Assembly (NCBI GenBank): GCA_903834135.1
Contig: CAILHZ010000015.1
Coordinates: 1-55,935 of the forward strand
Length of the DNA stretch: 55,935 bases
Direction of reading: 5' to 3'
Origin: an uncultured Opitutia bacterium
GTDB taxonomy: Bacteria > Verrucomicrobiota > Verrucomicrobiia > Opitutales > Opitutaceae
Below are positions 9,607 through 20,785 of this stretch, piece after piece; the stretch's first letter is position 1; every line of letters begins with the position of its first letter. The translations under genes and the position numbers were made by a program. Under the pieces are notes generated by a model. The model was not told the DNA's origin and searched no databases. It saw only the letters and a list, made by a program, of their open reading frames with translations.

Positions 9607-9644
9607 GAAAGAGGAAGTCTGCTTAGGCGCACACTTCCTCTTTC
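9607..9644 (-). terminator. intrinsic terminator after gapA
   Basis: A perfect 12-bp inverted repeat GAAAGAGGAAGT / ACTTCCTCTTTC (9607-9618 and 9633-9644) with a 14-base loop. It is followed on the minus strand by a T-rich run. It lies 22 bp past the gapA stop and separates gapA from pgk. Confidence 0.8.
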
Positions 9645-9665
9645 AAAAAACGAAAACGTTAAACC

Positions 9666-10736
<1,071 letters not shown>

Positions 10737-10849
10737 TTAGATTTATAATTGCAGGTTCCACACGAGACGTGAGGAGCATTTAAACAACATTCTTTGCTAC
10801 TGTTTTGCAAGGGGAATGCTTCTTTTTTCTCTCCGATTTAAGTGCATTC

Positions 10850-13297
10850 TTAGCCTTCAAGAACCCAGAGTGTACAACTCAGCGCCGGTAAGTGCAATTT
10901 CGGCTCAACCACCCGATGCGCTCCATGCTTAGGTACATGAAAACGTTCTTCATCAGCAAGTTGCTGCCAAACACCAAGTTGAGAGACAGCTTCTGTAATA
11001 GGAACTAAAGATGCACCTAATCCAGGGTTAATAGCAAATAGCAGGCGTAAGCCACCATGAGATTGGTCCGCATTATAAAGAAGCGCTATGGAATTCCCAT
11101 CAGGTGCCTTAAAAGAGCTAAAAAAGCCATCTTCAGGACGACTATATAACCTAAGCAGGCGGCCTAGATGGCTTTTCCTGAAGTCTATCCACTCCGTGAA
11201 GTAGGCATGCGTCGCTAAATGGCGTTCAAGACGGGTATAATCCAAGGCATTTATATCACCACGTAAGTAGGTATTATTAATACCGTACTTTGACCTCAAA
11301 AAATCCTGCCCACTTGAAATCATGGGGATTCCATGTGACATAAACAAAATGGCCGCCATTAAATGCGTACGTCTTACGTCATTAGTCGTACAGTCATAGC
11401 CGTTACCGTCTGAACGTTCTGTAATGGAATCAATCCAGGTACGATCATCATGTGACTCAGTATAGTTTACTGTTTGAGCAGGCCATTTAGCAAAATACCA
11501 AGGAGAGCCTTTTAAATAGTATTCCAAGGTCTCTGCTTTACCCTGATCAAGCACATAACTCCTAACAAAATTTCTGTATCCGTCGTTCCACGACGACCAA
11601 GGGGTATCCCTGAGTACACCCGCAATATGTCCCCTAAAACTCCAGGGTTCAGCGATTAAAATAACATTTGATTTAGCGTGCTGTAAAGCAGTAGCAATAT
11701 CACGTAAAACATCCACCCCGAGTAGTTCAGCAAGATCGAAACGAAACCCGTCTACTGCGTAAGTTTTAATAAGATGTATGCAGCTATCGATAATAAGACG
11801 CTTTGCCATGGCAGCACGCGCACGCAAATCATTGCCACAGCCACTCCAATTCATGAGATGCCCTGCTCTATCTAAAGTCGCATAGTAAATACGGTCTATC
11901 TTAAGCAAGTGCTCTGGTACTCCGACATGATTATAAACCACATCCAAAATAACAGAAATTCCTCGTTTATGAAACGCTGCTACAAGTGCCTGCAATTCAG
12001 TAATACCAGAAGCTTGATTAGGATCTAAACAGTATGTGGATGAGGGCGCGAAATAATTAGTCGTCATGTACCCCCAGTGATACTCCTCATTAGTCACACT
12101 ATCGCACTGCTGTATGGGCTGTAATTCAACGCAGTTAACACCCAGATTACTTAAATAAAATTGGCTACTTTCTACCCAGGTTGTAAGGCCAGTAAAACCA
12201 CGACGCTGAGCTTCATTTGCACTAATAGGCGCATGACAGGCCAAGTCTCTAACGTGTGCTTCAGCAATAATTAGATCCTGCCAATTGTGAGTTCTAAAAG
12301 ATAAATCAGCAGGACCAATTAAGTCCTTACTTACAACAATCCCTGGACCATCTCTTGAAACACACGCAAGCGCGTAAGGATCTAATACCTTAGCCTCAGG
12401 ATCAAAAGCGCCCGGACCTTCTCTTACGCCGTCCAGTTTATACCAATACCTCCACCCATGTAGATTCTTACTTAAAGTGACTTCCCATACACACGGGACC
12501 TGACCTATTTCCTTACGGCGCTGAAGCTCAAACGTATACACTTCAGATGTATTGGTTTCACTTAGCTCCAAGACGACAGAGGTTGCACGCGGCGCAAATA
12601 ATCGAAACAGAGTCGACTTGCCTGACTGAATCGCACCAAGAGGTAAATCCGTTTTTAGTTCATAAAAGAAATCACCTAAGGCGAGCGGCATTGGACCTCC
12701 ACTACCCTCGACAGCGATCAAGGGTAAGCTAGATAATTCAAATGCCTGAGATGAAGAAAATTGCCACAGCTGCTTACCTAGTTTGTCTGGATAAATCCCC
12801 CGATTATGATTACCACCCTGATCTAAAATAATATTCGGTGCATAATCAGGTACTGGAAGCCAAATATGTTCTGAGGTTACAAATTTGAAACTTTGTATTC
12901 CTGAAAAAACAAAACGATCCGCCTGTCCCCTCCAAAGCAGCACCTTATGACCCTTAAGTATTGCAGGATCTAGACGCCACAGGGGATCTCCCACGGCTTG
13001 TTGCCAACCATTAAATTCCCCAGCAACATAGACTGGATCATTCTGTGAACCTAAATCACTACTATGCTCTAAGGGGTAAACAAAAAGAAACTCATTGGTT
13101 TCTAAATCAAAACAGTACCCATATAAGCTACCAATAATAAGGCTATCGGCCACTGTAACCACTAACTGAGTGTTAGGCCCTGATGTAAGGTCAATCTGAG
13201 GAGCTTTGGCTGAGTTCCAATCCCTATCAAACTCGACAATCCCCACTGTTGGTGACTCAAGCCAAGCACTGAGGAAGCGTGGATGTTCAGAAACCAT
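10850..13297 (-). CDS. pullulanase-type glycogen/starch debranching enzyme (GH13)
   Basis: Predicted to hydrolyse alpha-1,6 branches in glycogen, starch or pullulan. The 815-residue protein has about 200 N-terminal residues without a clear family match, then a CBM48-like domain (about 215-315, with TLFRLFAPRATSVVLEL), then a GH13 barrel. Catalytic residues are Asp521 in DGFRFDLAEL, Glu550 in LIAEPWSF and Asp617 in ESHDDRTW; region I is ILDVVYNHVG. The YHWGYMTTNYFAPSSTY segment resembles the type I pullulanase signature. No signal peptide is visible, so it is likely cytoplasmic. GlgX-type isoamylase is the alternative. It is divergent from mnmA across 155 bp. Confidence 0.85.
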   Translation of the reverse strand: MVSEHPRFLSAWLESPTVGIVEFDRDWNSAKAPQIDLTSGPNTQLVVTVADSLIIGSLYGYCFDLETNEFLFVYPLEHSSDLGSQNDPVYVAGEFNGWQQAVGDPLWRLDPAILKGHKVLLWRGQADRFVFSGIQSFKFVTSEHIWLPVPDYAPNIILDQGGNHNRGIYPDKLGKQLWQFSSSQAFELSSLPLIAVEGSGGPMPLALGDFFYELKTDLPLGAIQSGKSTLFRLFAPRATSVVLELSETNTSEVYTFELQRRKEIGQVPCVWEVTLSKNLHGWRYWYKLDGVREGPGAFDPEAKVLDPYALACVSRDGPGIVVSKDLIGPADLSFRTHNWQDLIIAEAHVRDLACHAPISANEAQRRGFTGLTTWVESSQFYLSNLGVNCVELQPIQQCDSVTNEEYHWGYMTTNYFAPSSTYCLDPNQASGITELQALVAAFHKRGISVILDVVYNHVGVPEHLLKIDRIYYATLDRAGHLMNWSGCGNDLRARAAMAKRLIIDSCIHLIKTYAVDGFRFDLAELLGVDVLRDIATALQHAKSNVILIAEPWSFRGHIAGVLRDTPWSSWNDGYRNFVRSYVLDQGKAETLEYYLKGSPWYFAKWPAQTVNYTESHDDRTWIDSITERSDGNGYDCTTNDVRRTHLMAAILFMSHGIPMISSGQDFLRSKYGINNTYLRGDINALDYTRLERHLATHAYFTEWIDFRKSHLGRLLRLYSRPEDGFFSSFKAPDGNSIALLYNADQSHGGLRLLFAINPGLGASLVPITEAVSQLGVWQQLADEERFHVPKHGAHRVVEPKLHLPALSCTLWVLEG

Positions 13298-13452
13298 TAA
13301 AAGTTAACCTCAAAGTAAGGACTAAAGCTGATAGGTTGCAAGTGAAGGACATAAGTTAGTCTCACTAGAGCAGGCCGAGTGCCTAAAGTTCCTTTAAAAG
13401 CGTACTTGAACAAAAGCGGTATAGGAAGCGATGATAGCGTCTTACCTCATAC

Positions 13453-14532
13453 ATGCCTTCTCACGGTAAAATTCTTGTCGCAATGTCAGGCGGAGTAGAC
13501 AGCTCCGTAGCAGCGCTTCTACTTAAAGAAGCCGGTTATACAATTGAAGGTGCGTACATGAAAAACTGGATTAATGAGGATAAAGTCATTGGTCATTGCC
13601 CTTGGGAACAAGATATTGTGGATGCACGTAATGTAGCCGAGCATTTAGGTATACCCTTCCAAGTGGTGAACTTAATGCAGGAGTATAAACACAAAGTTGT
13701 TGAATACTTGCTTGGTGGTTATGCGCGTGGACTTACCCCAAATCCCGACATCATGTGTAATAGTGAAATCAAATTTGGTGTATTTCGCTCGTGGGCAAAA
13801 GAGCATGGCTTTAGTGCTGTAGCAACAGGACACTATGCTAGACGTGCAGAAGAAACCGGACATCCAGTCATCCTTGAAGGTCTTGATAAAGGAAAAGATC
13901 AAACCTACTTCTTATCACTACTCACTGAAGATCAGATAAAGGATGCCGTATTTCCAATCGGGCATTTACAGAAATCTGAATTGCGTGAAATAGCTAAAAA
14001 AGCTGGGCTACCCACAGCAGATAAAAAAGATAGCCAAGGAATTTGCTTCATCGGTGAAGTTAAGATGGCAGACTTTTTAACAGCGTACGTTCCAGAGAAA
14101 CCTGGTCCTATTATAAGAGCTAGTGATGGTAAAGTACTAGGAAATCACAAGGGGCTACACTACTTCACAATTGGCCAACGCAAAGGAATTAGAATTCCTT
14201 CCAATACAGATAACGAAAACTATGTCGTTGTAGGAAAACGCGGTGAAGACCATGCCTTACTTGTTGCTTTCGATCACAGTGATGCTCCTGGTCTATATCA
14301 AAGTGAAATCAATATCCATAGCTTAAGCTGGACAAGTAGTGCGATCACCCAGACTTCAACACTTGAAGGCCGAGTGCGCTACCGTGATCCTCGCGTTAAA
14401 CTCGAATTTATCCCTCAAGAAGACAGAAAAGCTGTTGTTCGATTTCTTACTCCCCAAAGAGCCCTAGCTTCCGGTCAAATACTTGCTCTTTACGATGGTG
14501 AAAAACTACTTGGCGGCGGTGTATATCTTTAA
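13453..14532 (+). CDS. mnmA: tRNA 2-thiouridine(34) synthase MnmA
   Basis: Thiolates the wobble uridine of Lys, Glu and Gln tRNAs. The 359-residue protein has the PP-loop [13 protein letters not shown] (residues 8-20), Cys102 in [15 protein letters not shown] and Cys198 in [10 protein letters not shown]. These are the two catalytic cysteines that carry and resolve the persulfide. The C-terminal beta-barrels end in [14 protein letters not shown], the usual end of the family. It is complete, with an ATG start that lacks a Shine-Dalgarno sequence. It is the only + gene in this stretch and converges with the LysE-family gene 2 bp on. Confidence 0.97.
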   Translation: MPSHGKILVAMSGGVDSSVAALLLKEAGYTIEGAYMKNWINEDKVIGHCPWEQDIVDARNVAEHLGIPFQVVNLMQEYKHKVVEYLLGGYARGLTPNPDIMCNSEIKFGVFRSWAKEHGFSAVATGHYARRAEETGHPVILEGLDKGKDQTYFLSLLTEDQIKDAVFPIGHLQKSELREIAKKAGLPTADKKDSQGICFIGEVKMADFLTAYVPEKPGPIIRASDGKVLGNHKGLHYFTIGQRKGIRIPSNTDNENYVVVGKRGEDHALLVAFDHSDAPGLYQSEINIHSLSWTSSAITQTSTLEGRVRYRDPRVKLEFIPQEDRKAVVRFLTPQRALASGQILALYDGEKLLGGGVYL

Positions 14533-14534
14533 AT

Positions 14535-15173
14535 TTAGCGCAGTGCTGTGAATGCAATACTCACGGCAAAAGCAATAAAGACTACACCCAAGACTCGGTC
14601 TATCAAATAGCCTTGGCGTAAGAATGCAGTACGGATTTTTTCGCGGGTAAAAACATACCCTACAAACGAAAACCAGATAAATGTCATAAGCGCAATCCAC
14701 ACACTGTAGACTGCTTTTAAAGGTAATGGAGTAAATGGACTTACAACTGTCACAAAGAAAGCGATGCAGAAAAGTGCACATTTAGGATTAAATATATTAA
14801 CAATAAATCCTGTTTTCCACGCCTCAAGTGGCGCTTGGTTGATTGATTCACCTCCCTTAGAGTGTGCAATCAAAAGATTAGTAGGCTTAGCTCGAAGAGA
14901 ACAGTATCCAAGGTATGCAAGATAACTAGCACCGATCCATTTAACAACAGTGAATGCAAAGGGAGAGCTGCTTAATAGAACGCCAAGACCTAACAAGGAA
15001 TAGCTAGCATGGAATAAAATACCTGAGCCTATGCCAAACGCAGTCCATATCGCAGTTTTACGCCCACTCTTTATACTTTGCTTTAAGACTAAAGCAAAGT
15101 CTGGGCCTGGACTTGCAACTGCTAGTAAATGTACAAGCGATAATTTTAAGAATTCCGGCCAGTAGGACGACAT
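14535..15173 (-). CDS. LysE/RhtB-family amino-acid exporter
   Basis: Inner-membrane protein of the LysE translocator family, expected to export an amino acid or related metabolite. About five to six hydrophobic segments are visible, and the family N-terminal signature LLAVASPGPDFALVLKQSIKSGRKTA is present, as is GAxYLAYLG. The ORF extends to 15260, but the first 29 codons lie inside obgE in another frame and have no family similarity. The ATG at 15173 (MSSYWPEF) gives 212 residues, the usual length. It overlaps the obgE 3' end by 28 bp on the same strand, which suggests co-transcription. The substrate cannot be told. Confidence 0.87.
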   Translation of the reverse strand: MSSYWPEFLKLSLVHLLAVASPGPDFALVLKQSIKSGRKTAIWTAFGIGSGILFHASYSLLGLGVLLSSSPFAFTVVKWIGASYLAYLGYCSLRAKPTNLLIAHSKGGESINQAPLEAWKTGFIVNIFNPKCALFCIAFFVTVVSPFTPLPLKAVYSVWIALMTFIWFSFVGYVFTREKIRTAFLRQGYLIDRVLGVVFIAFAVSIAFTALR

Positions 15174-16195
15174 GCAGCTTTCTTTTCCTGAGTACGGAAC
15201 GTAGCAACGCGCTTGAAGAGATCTTTTTTGAGACGCTCGATTCCAAGTGTCTCTAAACATGAAATTGGAAGAACAGCCACGTCGTGCTTCTTTTTAAACT
15301 TCACCAGATTTGCTTTGAAATCAGGTAGATCCATTTTGTTGGCTACAACTAAGCGTGGTTTCTTAAGCAGTAATGGATCGTAGAGTTTTAACTCTCTAAG
15401 AAGATGCTTATAATCGTCCCAAGGATGACGCCCATCATTACCAGCCATATCAATAATAAGAATCAAAAGCGCACAGCGTTCAATATGCCGTAAAAACCGG
15501 TGCCCAAGACCCTTGTTTTCATTTGCACCTTCAATTAGCCCTGGAATATCTGCTAAGAGTAAACGTTTGGAACCGCCAAACTCATCAAATAATTCGATTA
15601 CACCAATTTGCGGATGTAGCGTTGTAAACGGATAAGCTGCTGTTTTTGGATGTGCTTTAGTCAGTTGCTTAGTAAGGGAAGATTTTCCTGCATTTGGAAA
15701 CCCAACTAAACCAACATCTGCAATACTCTTTAAAATAAGTTTGAACGAACCACGCTCCCCAGGCTGTCCATCATTTGCGCGCTTAGGTGCACGATTAGTC
15801 GGCGTTTTAAAATGGGTATTACCCCAGCCTCCATTACCGCCCTTACACAGAACGATGCGCTGACCATCCTCAATTACCTCAGCAACAATTTGACCACTCT
15901 CTACGTCAGTAACAACGGTTCCCAAAGGCATACGCAATTCTGCATTCACACCTTCTTTACCACTGCAGTCTTTACCTAGACCATGTTCGCCACGTTCACC
16001 TTTACGGTGTGGCTGAAATTTATAGTCCACCAAGTTATTGGTGTTCACATCTCCGATCAAAATGACGTCGCCACCCTTGCCTCCATCACCTCCATTAGGG
16101 CCGCCCCAAGGCTCATATTTTTCGCGGCGGAAGGCGATACAACCACGCCCGCCATCACCGGCTTGAATTTTAATTGTGCATTCGTCGACAAACAT
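15146..16195 (-). CDS. obgE: GTPase ObgE/CgtA
   Basis: Essential GTPase of late 50S ribosome assembly and growth control. It has the glycine-rich Obg fold at residues 1-155 (FVDECTIKIQAGDGGRGC, GGxGGKGG repeats), then the G domain with P-loop GFPNAGKSSL, switch DIPGLIEGA and NKMD. The ORF opens with a TTG at 16207 and ATGs at 16201 and 16195. The family starts at the MFVDE equivalent, so 16195 is preferred (349 residues). The C-terminal tail after the G domain is short and basic. It lies downstream of ftsZ, from which a hairpin separates it. Confidence 0.95.
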   Translation of the reverse strand: MFVDECTIKIQAGDGGRGCIAFRREKYEPWGGPNGGDGGKGGDVILIGDVNTNNLVDYKFQPHRKGERGEHGLGKDCSGKEGVNAELRMPLGTVVTDVESGQIVAEVIEDGQRIVLCKGGNGGWGNTHFKTPTNRAPKRANDGQPGERGSFKLILKSIADVGLVGFPNAGKSSLTKQLTKAHPKTAAYPFTTLHPQIGVIELFDEFGGSKRLLLADIPGLIEGANENKGLGHRFLRHIERCALLILIIDMAGNDGRHPWDDYKHLLRELKLYDPLLLKKPRLVVANKMDLPDFKANLVKFKKKHDVAVLPISCLETLGIERLKKDLFKRVATFRTQEKKAACRPTGRNS

Positions 16196-16265
16196 GCACA
16201 TAGCCAAGCAGAAGCTAGCTCATTTGCCAAGGGGTGCGTTACTAAATTACACACCAATAAAGTCA

Positions 16266-16290
16266 TAAGTTGCTAATAAATAGCAACTTA
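16266..16290 (-). terminator. hairpin at the ftsZ stop codon, possible weak terminator
   Basis: A perfect 10-bp inverted repeat TAAGTTGCTA / TAGCAACTTA with a 5-base loop. One arm includes the ftsZ stop codon. On the minus strand only a broken T-rich run follows, so termination would be partial, or the hairpin may protect the dcw transcript. Confidence 0.4.
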
Positions 16291-17562
16291 CAACGATATC
16301 TTAATGCCTTTTCTAAGGTATGTAGGAACGTCTAAATCCTGCCCATCATATAGATTACGGTCAGTTCTCTCAAAATTACCCCGACTTTCGAGTTCTCCGA
16401 AGCCAAATTCATGCTGCGCAGTTTTAACTGCCGAGGTTTGAGTTTTTCCTGAAGGTGTATTCCCAGTAGCAGGCAATTCTTCTTCAATTAAGTTTTCAGT
16501 TACAACTGCTGGTTCTGTTTGAGAGCTGGAAAAACTTGCTCTGCCTTTAACTGTAGTGGCACGACGTGAAGGAACAGTGCGTCCACCCATATCGCTAGTT
16601 CCAATAACACAAATTTCAACCTGACCTTGTCTTGCTTCATCAATGACAGCTCCCATGACGAAATTTGCATCACGTCCAAACTGTTCTGCAACAGCACTCA
16701 TAATCTGGTTAACCTTCGCCAGGGTAAGATCTGTTCCACCCACAATATTAACCAACAAGCGATCTGCTTTTCTGGAAAATTCTGGGACATGCAGCAAAGG
16801 ACAAAGCTTCAAACTAGCAATAGCGTCAGCAACTGCATTATCACCGCTACCCTCGCCTAAACCAAATAGTGTTTTACCCCCGCGATGCTGAAACACCTGA
16901 CGAAGAGTAGAAAAATCCAAATTAATTAGCCCTGTCTTAAATAAGATTGCCCAAATAGATTTTACACCACGACCCACCCAATTATCTGCACGAGCAAAAG
17001 AATCTAAGACAGTCTCATTCTCCGCAGCTTCCTGTAAAACTACATCATTAGGAAGTGCAATGACTGCGTCACAGACTTGACGCAAATTACGTAGCGCTTC
17101 TTCTGCTTGTTTCAAACGCCTTCCACCTTCGAAACTAAAAGGCATCGAAACAAAGGCGATCACAAGTGCACCTGATTCTGCAGCAATTTCTGCTACAATA
17201 GGACATGCGCCACTGCCTGTACCTCCACCCATACCCGCTAAAAGAAATATCAAATCTGAGTCTTTAACTGCTACTGAAATCTTCTCTCTGTCTGTGTCGG
17301 CTGCCTCACGACCCAGTTCTGGATCTCCACCAGCTCCTAAGCCGCGTGTTACATTCATTCCGATCAAGATTTTTTCCTGCACAGGAGATGAGCCTAGAGC
17401 CTGACTATCGGTATTAATGCACGCTAGCTGCAAGCGATCCAAATTATCCATCTTCAAACGATCGACCGCGTTGGAACCTGCACCACCTACTCCAATAATC
17501 TTAATTGCGATTGAACGCTCAGAAGCTAAGGACGGATCAAGAGGAAGTTCGTTTAAGTCCAT
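16288..17562 (-). CDS. ftsZ: cell division protein FtsZ
   Basis: Tubulin-like GTPase that forms the division ring. The GTP-binding signature GMGGGTGSGACPIVAEIA and the N-terminal IKIIGVGGAGSNAVDRL are intact. The synergy (T7) loop reads NLDFSTLRQVF and keeps the catalytic Asp. A low-complexity linker (about 320-405) leads to the conserved C-terminal peptide DVPTYLRKG that binds FtsA. The ORF runs upstream into ftsA; the ATG at 17562 (MDLNELPLDPS), 4 bp after the ftsA stop, is chosen and gives 424 residues. It is the last gene of the dcw cluster. Confidence 0.97.
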   Translation of the reverse strand: MDLNELPLDPSLASERSIAIKIIGVGGAGSNAVDRLKMDNLDRLQLACINTDSQALGSSPVQEKILIGMNVTRGLGAGGDPELGREAADTDREKISVAVKDSDLIFLLAGMGGGTGSGACPIVAEIAAESGALVIAFVSMPFSFEGGRRLKQAEEALRNLRQVCDAVIALPNDVVLQEAAENETVLDSFARADNWVGRGVKSIWAILFKTGLINLDFSTLRQVFQHRGGKTLFGLGEGSGDNAVADAIASLKLCPLLHVPEFSRKADRLLVNIVGGTDLTLAKVNQIMSAVAEQFGRDANFVMGAVIDEARQGQVEICVIGTSDMGGRTVPSRRATTVKGRASFSSSQTEPAVVTENLIEEELPATGNTPSGKTQTSAVKTAQHEFGFGELESRGNFERTDRNLYDGQDLDVPTYLRKGIKISL

Positions 17563-17566
17563 AGGA

Positions 17567-18781
17567 TTATCCGTTGGAGAATAAGCGTGATAGTGTACCC
17601 AAGAAACCACGTGTTTCTGAGGATGCAGATGCTTTGCCGGCTTTACCGCTTAAACTATAATATAATAGTCCCAGCGCTGTCTGATAGCCTGGATCACGTA
17701 AATTATCTGCTAGCCAGCTTGGTGCTTCACCTAAGTGTGCATTTACTGCAAAGATTTTTGAGGCACATTCAGTGAGTCCTGGCAATTTAGCACTGCCACC
17801 AGTGAGCACTACACCTGATGCACAAGTTTCAGGTGTAAAAGCGTGACCTAATTTCTTCTTAACCACCTCTAGCAGTTCCCACATTCTTGCAGATGTAATT
17901 TGCTCTATGGTTTGCCTAGGAAATTGACGATCCCCGATAGCAAAATTACCGTCAAGCCAGACACGATCTGCTTTGTCTTTAGATTGAATCACTGCACGAC
18001 CAAAACGTAATTTTAATTTCTCTGCCTGATCGGTAGTTAGCCTTAGTCCAATACTTAAATCATTTGTTAAGTGTGCTCCACCAATTGCAACAACACCTGT
18101 TGTATGCGCAACGCCATCTTTATAGAGTACATAATCGGTAGTGCCTGCACCAATATCAATAGCAAGCACTCCATTCTGCCTCTCTTCTGCTGTGGTAATC
18201 ATATGCCCAGATGCAAGGCTCGAGAGAATCACTTCACGCACCTGCAAATTACCTCCACCAATAACATGAATGAAATCAGCAATACGCTGCTTTTGTCCAT
18301 GTACGGTCCAATAGCCCACCTCTAGACGCTGGCCCATGAGATGTTCAGGTGATGTAGGCACCAAGCGGCCATCTACTCGAAAAGGTCTTTGAATATTATG
18401 CACTACCGAGCGACCCTCTGGAAGCATCTTGGCTTTTGCTAGATCACAAACCGTTTTAATATCACTTTGGCTGATCATATTATCAGCCGATTTCACGTTT
18501 ACAGCTGCCTCATTATAAAATCCTTCTAAGTGGCCACCCGATTGAGCTAGAAAAACACAATCAATATCTTCACCGGCTTCATTTTGTGCCTGCAAGAGTG
18601 CAGTTTGAGTTGCATCACTTGCTTTTTTGAAATCGACGATCGAACCTTTAATTATTCCGTGCGAAGGACACTCTCCGCGGCCAATAATCGCAAGTTCACG
18701 GCCAGAATACTCACCTATAAATACGGTGATTTTTGAGGTACCGATTTCAACTGCTGCGATAAAGGTGTGCTTCGATTTCAA
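17567..18781 (-). CDS. ftsA: cell division protein FtsA
   Basis: Actin-like ATPase that tethers FtsZ to the membrane. The phosphate-1 motif AAVEIGTSKITVFIGE is near the N-terminus, with phosphate-2 DIGAGTTDYVLY and the adenosine motif GVVLTGGSAKLPGL. The SHS2 insertion starts at IIGRGECPSHGIIKGSIVDF. The C-terminal GFLGTLSRLFSNG looks like the amphipathic membrane-targeting helix. The start is TTG, 2 bp after the ftsQ stop; no nearby ATG keeps the fold. 404 residues is the normal length. Confidence 0.96.
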   Translation of the reverse strand: MKSKHTFIAAVEIGTSKITVFIGEYSGRELAIIGRGECPSHGIIKGSIVDFKKASDATQTALLQAQNEAGEDIDCVFLAQSGGHLEGFYNEAAVNVKSADNMISQSDIKTVCDLAKAKMLPEGRSVVHNIQRPFRVDGRLVPTSPEHLMGQRLEVGYWTVHGQKQRIADFIHVIGGGNLQVREVILSSLASGHMITTAEERQNGVLAIDIGAGTTDYVLYKDGVAHTTGVVAIGGAHLTNDLSIGLRLTTDQAEKLKLRFGRAVIQSKDKADRVWLDGNFAIGDRQFPRQTIEQITSARMWELLEVVKKKLGHAFTPETCASGVVLTGGSAKLPGLTECASKIFAVNAHLGEAPSWLADNLRDPGYQTALGLLYYSLSGKAGKASASSETRGFLGTLSRLFSNG

Positions 18782-18782
18782 G

Positions 18783-19853
18783 TTATGGAACGTGAATATT
18801 AAAGGTTGGTTTAGCAGTCAAAGCTCTTGGAGCTATAGACTTACCTTGTGAAGCTGAAGAAGATTTTGACGAATTGCCAGACACAGTTGTCTTTGTTGCC
18901 GATTTTTCGCCGTCCTTAGGCTCAATCGGTATTAGACTGACTGGAACGTCTGCTTGAAGGCTATTAGGTCTTTGGCCTAATGATAGATCTACTTCATGTA
19001 ACTTGGCACGTCCCGCTGTCCCAGATTTAACTGTATCCATCAAGGTATCTAGGCGAGCTAGTTGCCTAAAAAAGCCATCCTGAGTACCAAAAGTAATTAA
19101 AACACCCTCTTTAGTTTTTACTTTAATAATCCCATCAGACTGAAGCTTACTTAAGGAGACTACACTCCACGTTTGATAGAGCGTATTCACCCAAAGTTTA
19201 GCTTGAATCAACAGATCTGAAACTATGGCCATCCCTTTTATCGGAACAAAGCCACTGCCTTGGTGAACGAGCGCTACCCCATCAAGCCAAGGTAAGCTAT
19301 TGAGTAACCCCGGATCATAATCTAAACCTGAATATGCAATCCCGTCTCGAGCAACAAGCAGGGTCTTAGAGCTTAAATCAGCACTTTCTGCCATAATTCG
19401 CGCAACAGGTGTTCGCTCCGAAAGCGTCACTGATAAGGTAGCCGGAAAAAGCCTAACTAAAGTAGCTGAAGCAACCTGACCTTCAGACAAGACCCTGTCC
19501 TGAAGTTGTTTCAAATCGATACTCATCAATGTAGCATCATCTGGTAGATCTAGGGTACGGCTAAGCCACTTGATATCGTTATCAAGTACTCCATCAGAGC
19601 TGAGTTTTAAATGATTTCCTATTGGAATAGATGAGGCAGCAGTCGTAGATGAACGTGGTCCATGCTGGAGTAAAACACCCACTTTCCAGGTAATCCACCC
19701 TACTATAGCAAGACTTACTACTGCTACAATAATACGAATTCCATTACCCATTCTCCTGCGTTTGCCCTGCTTGGACATTGCGCGCGGATTCACCGCTTGA
19801 GGGATATTTCTCCAGCTACTTTCAGGCGGTAAATTATGGTCGTCTAAATTCAA
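18783..19853 (-). CDS. ftsQ: cell division protein FtsQ/DivIB
   Basis: Bitopic divisome protein linking FtsA/FtsZ to septal wall synthesis. It has a short cytoplasmic N-terminus rich in Arg/Lys (KRRR at 31-34), one membrane span at about 39-60, a POTRA-like domain (LDLPDDATLMSIDLKQLQDRV onward) and a beta domain (SVTLSERTPVARI). The last 50 residues are Ser/Lys-rich and probably disordered. The start is TTG, 2 bp after the ddl stop; an ATG 25 codons on (19778) is an alternative that keeps the membrane span. The 2-bp spacing and TTG start are shared with ftsA. Confidence 0.9.
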   Translation of the reverse strand: MNLDDHNLPPESSWRNIPQAVNPRAMSKQGKRRRMGNGIRIIVAVVSLAIVGWITWKVGVLLQHGPRSSTTAASSIPIGNHLKLSSDGVLDNDIKWLSRTLDLPDDATLMSIDLKQLQDRVLSEGQVASATLVRLFPATLSVTLSERTPVARIMAESADLSSKTLLVARDGIAYSGLDYDPGLLNSLPWLDGVALVHQGSGFVPIKGMAIVSDLLIQAKLWVNTLYQTWSVVSLSKLQSDGIIKVKTKEGVLITFGTQDGFFRQLARLDTLMDTVKSGTAGRAKLHEVDLSLGQRPNSLQADVPVSLIPIEPKDGEKSATKTTVSGNSSKSSSASQGKSIAPRALTAKPTFNIHVP

Positions 19854-19855
19854 TA

Positions 19856-20785
19856 TTATAGCGTTTTATGAGCTGCCTGATAACGCGCTAGTGCTGGCTT
19901 CACCATCTCTTGAACTAAGCTTGTAAAGTCTAAGCCAATGCAGCGTGCACTCATTGGCAGTAAACTCGTTTCTTTCATTCCAGGAAGCGTATTTATCTCG
20001 AGTAGATAAGGTGTGTTATCTTCGGTGAGAATAAAATCAACACGGGAATAATCCCTGCAACCGCATGCAGCAAAGGCAAGTTCGGCTGCGGCCTGAACTG
20101 AAGCTGTGACTGCAGGCTCTAATGGTGCAGGCGCTTGATACTGCGTCATCCCCTTTGTGTACTTACTCGTAAAATCATAAACTCCGGACTTAGGCGTAAT
20201 TTCCACGATTCCCATAGCTTTACCACCAAGAACACCCACTGATAGCTCACGACCCCTTATTCGAGATTCAGCAATCCAGCTACCAGATTTAATAGGGCTT
20301 AAAGCATCTTCAACTTCCTTAATACCTGAACAAATAGATAGACCAACGCTGCTACCCTCGCTGTTTGGCTTTATGACAACCTCTTGACCTAACGCATCTA
20401 CAAGATGTGAGGCTGTTGGCTTTTCTGCGCCTTGAAAAGTAACTGATTTGGCCGTCTTAACGCCACGCTTAACACAGGCTGCTTTAGTAGCAGATTTATC
20501 CATCGTTAGCGCACTTGATGCTGCATCACAGCCTGCATAAATAATGCCTGCTTTTTCTAACAAGCCTTGCATACCGCCATCTTCACCAAAGGTACCGTGC
20601 AATGTTGAAATAACGATCTGAGGTTCATTCCCAATTGCCTCAGGCAATGCATTGGTATCAATGCGGACTAGACGCGTAGGAAATGAAGTAGTAAGGCCTA
20701 GGGCACAGGCTTTGCCTGACCCCAGCGAAACTTCGCGCTCAGATGATGTCCCTCCGTAAAATACAGTTATAATAGGTGATTTCAT
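19856..20785 (-). CDS. ddl: D-alanine--D-alanine ligase
   Basis: ATP-grasp enzyme that makes D-Ala-D-Ala for the peptidoglycan stem peptide. Visible are FYGGTSSEREVSLGSG, the ATP-grasp segments VIKPNSEGSSVGLSI and WIAESRIRGRELSVGVLGG, and the metal-binding YLLEINTLPGMKETSLLP. The ORF extends to a TTG at 20800, but the ATG at 20785 overlaps the murB stop as ATGA and fits the family N-terminus; it gives 309 residues. It is translationally coupled to murB. Confidence 0.96.
   Translation of the reverse strand: MKSPIITVFYGGTSSEREVSLGSGKACALGLTTSFPTRLVRIDTNALPEAIGNEPQIVISTLHGTFGEDGGMQGLLEKAGIIYAGCDAASSALTMDKSATKAACVKRGVKTAKSVTFQGAEKPTASHLVDALGQEVVIKPNSEGSSVGLSICSGIKEVEDALSPIKSGSWIAESRIRGRELSVGVLGGKAMGIVEITPKSGVYDFTSKYTKGMTQYQAPAPLEPAVTASVQAAAELAFAACGCRDYSRVDFILTEDNTPYLLEINTLPGMKETSLLPMSARCIGLDFTSLVQEMVKPALARYQAAHKTL

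Noticed and set aside
15174..15260. N-terminal extension of the LysE-family protein
   Set aside because: It lies wholly inside the obgE 3' end in another frame; the internal ATG gives the usual length and signature.
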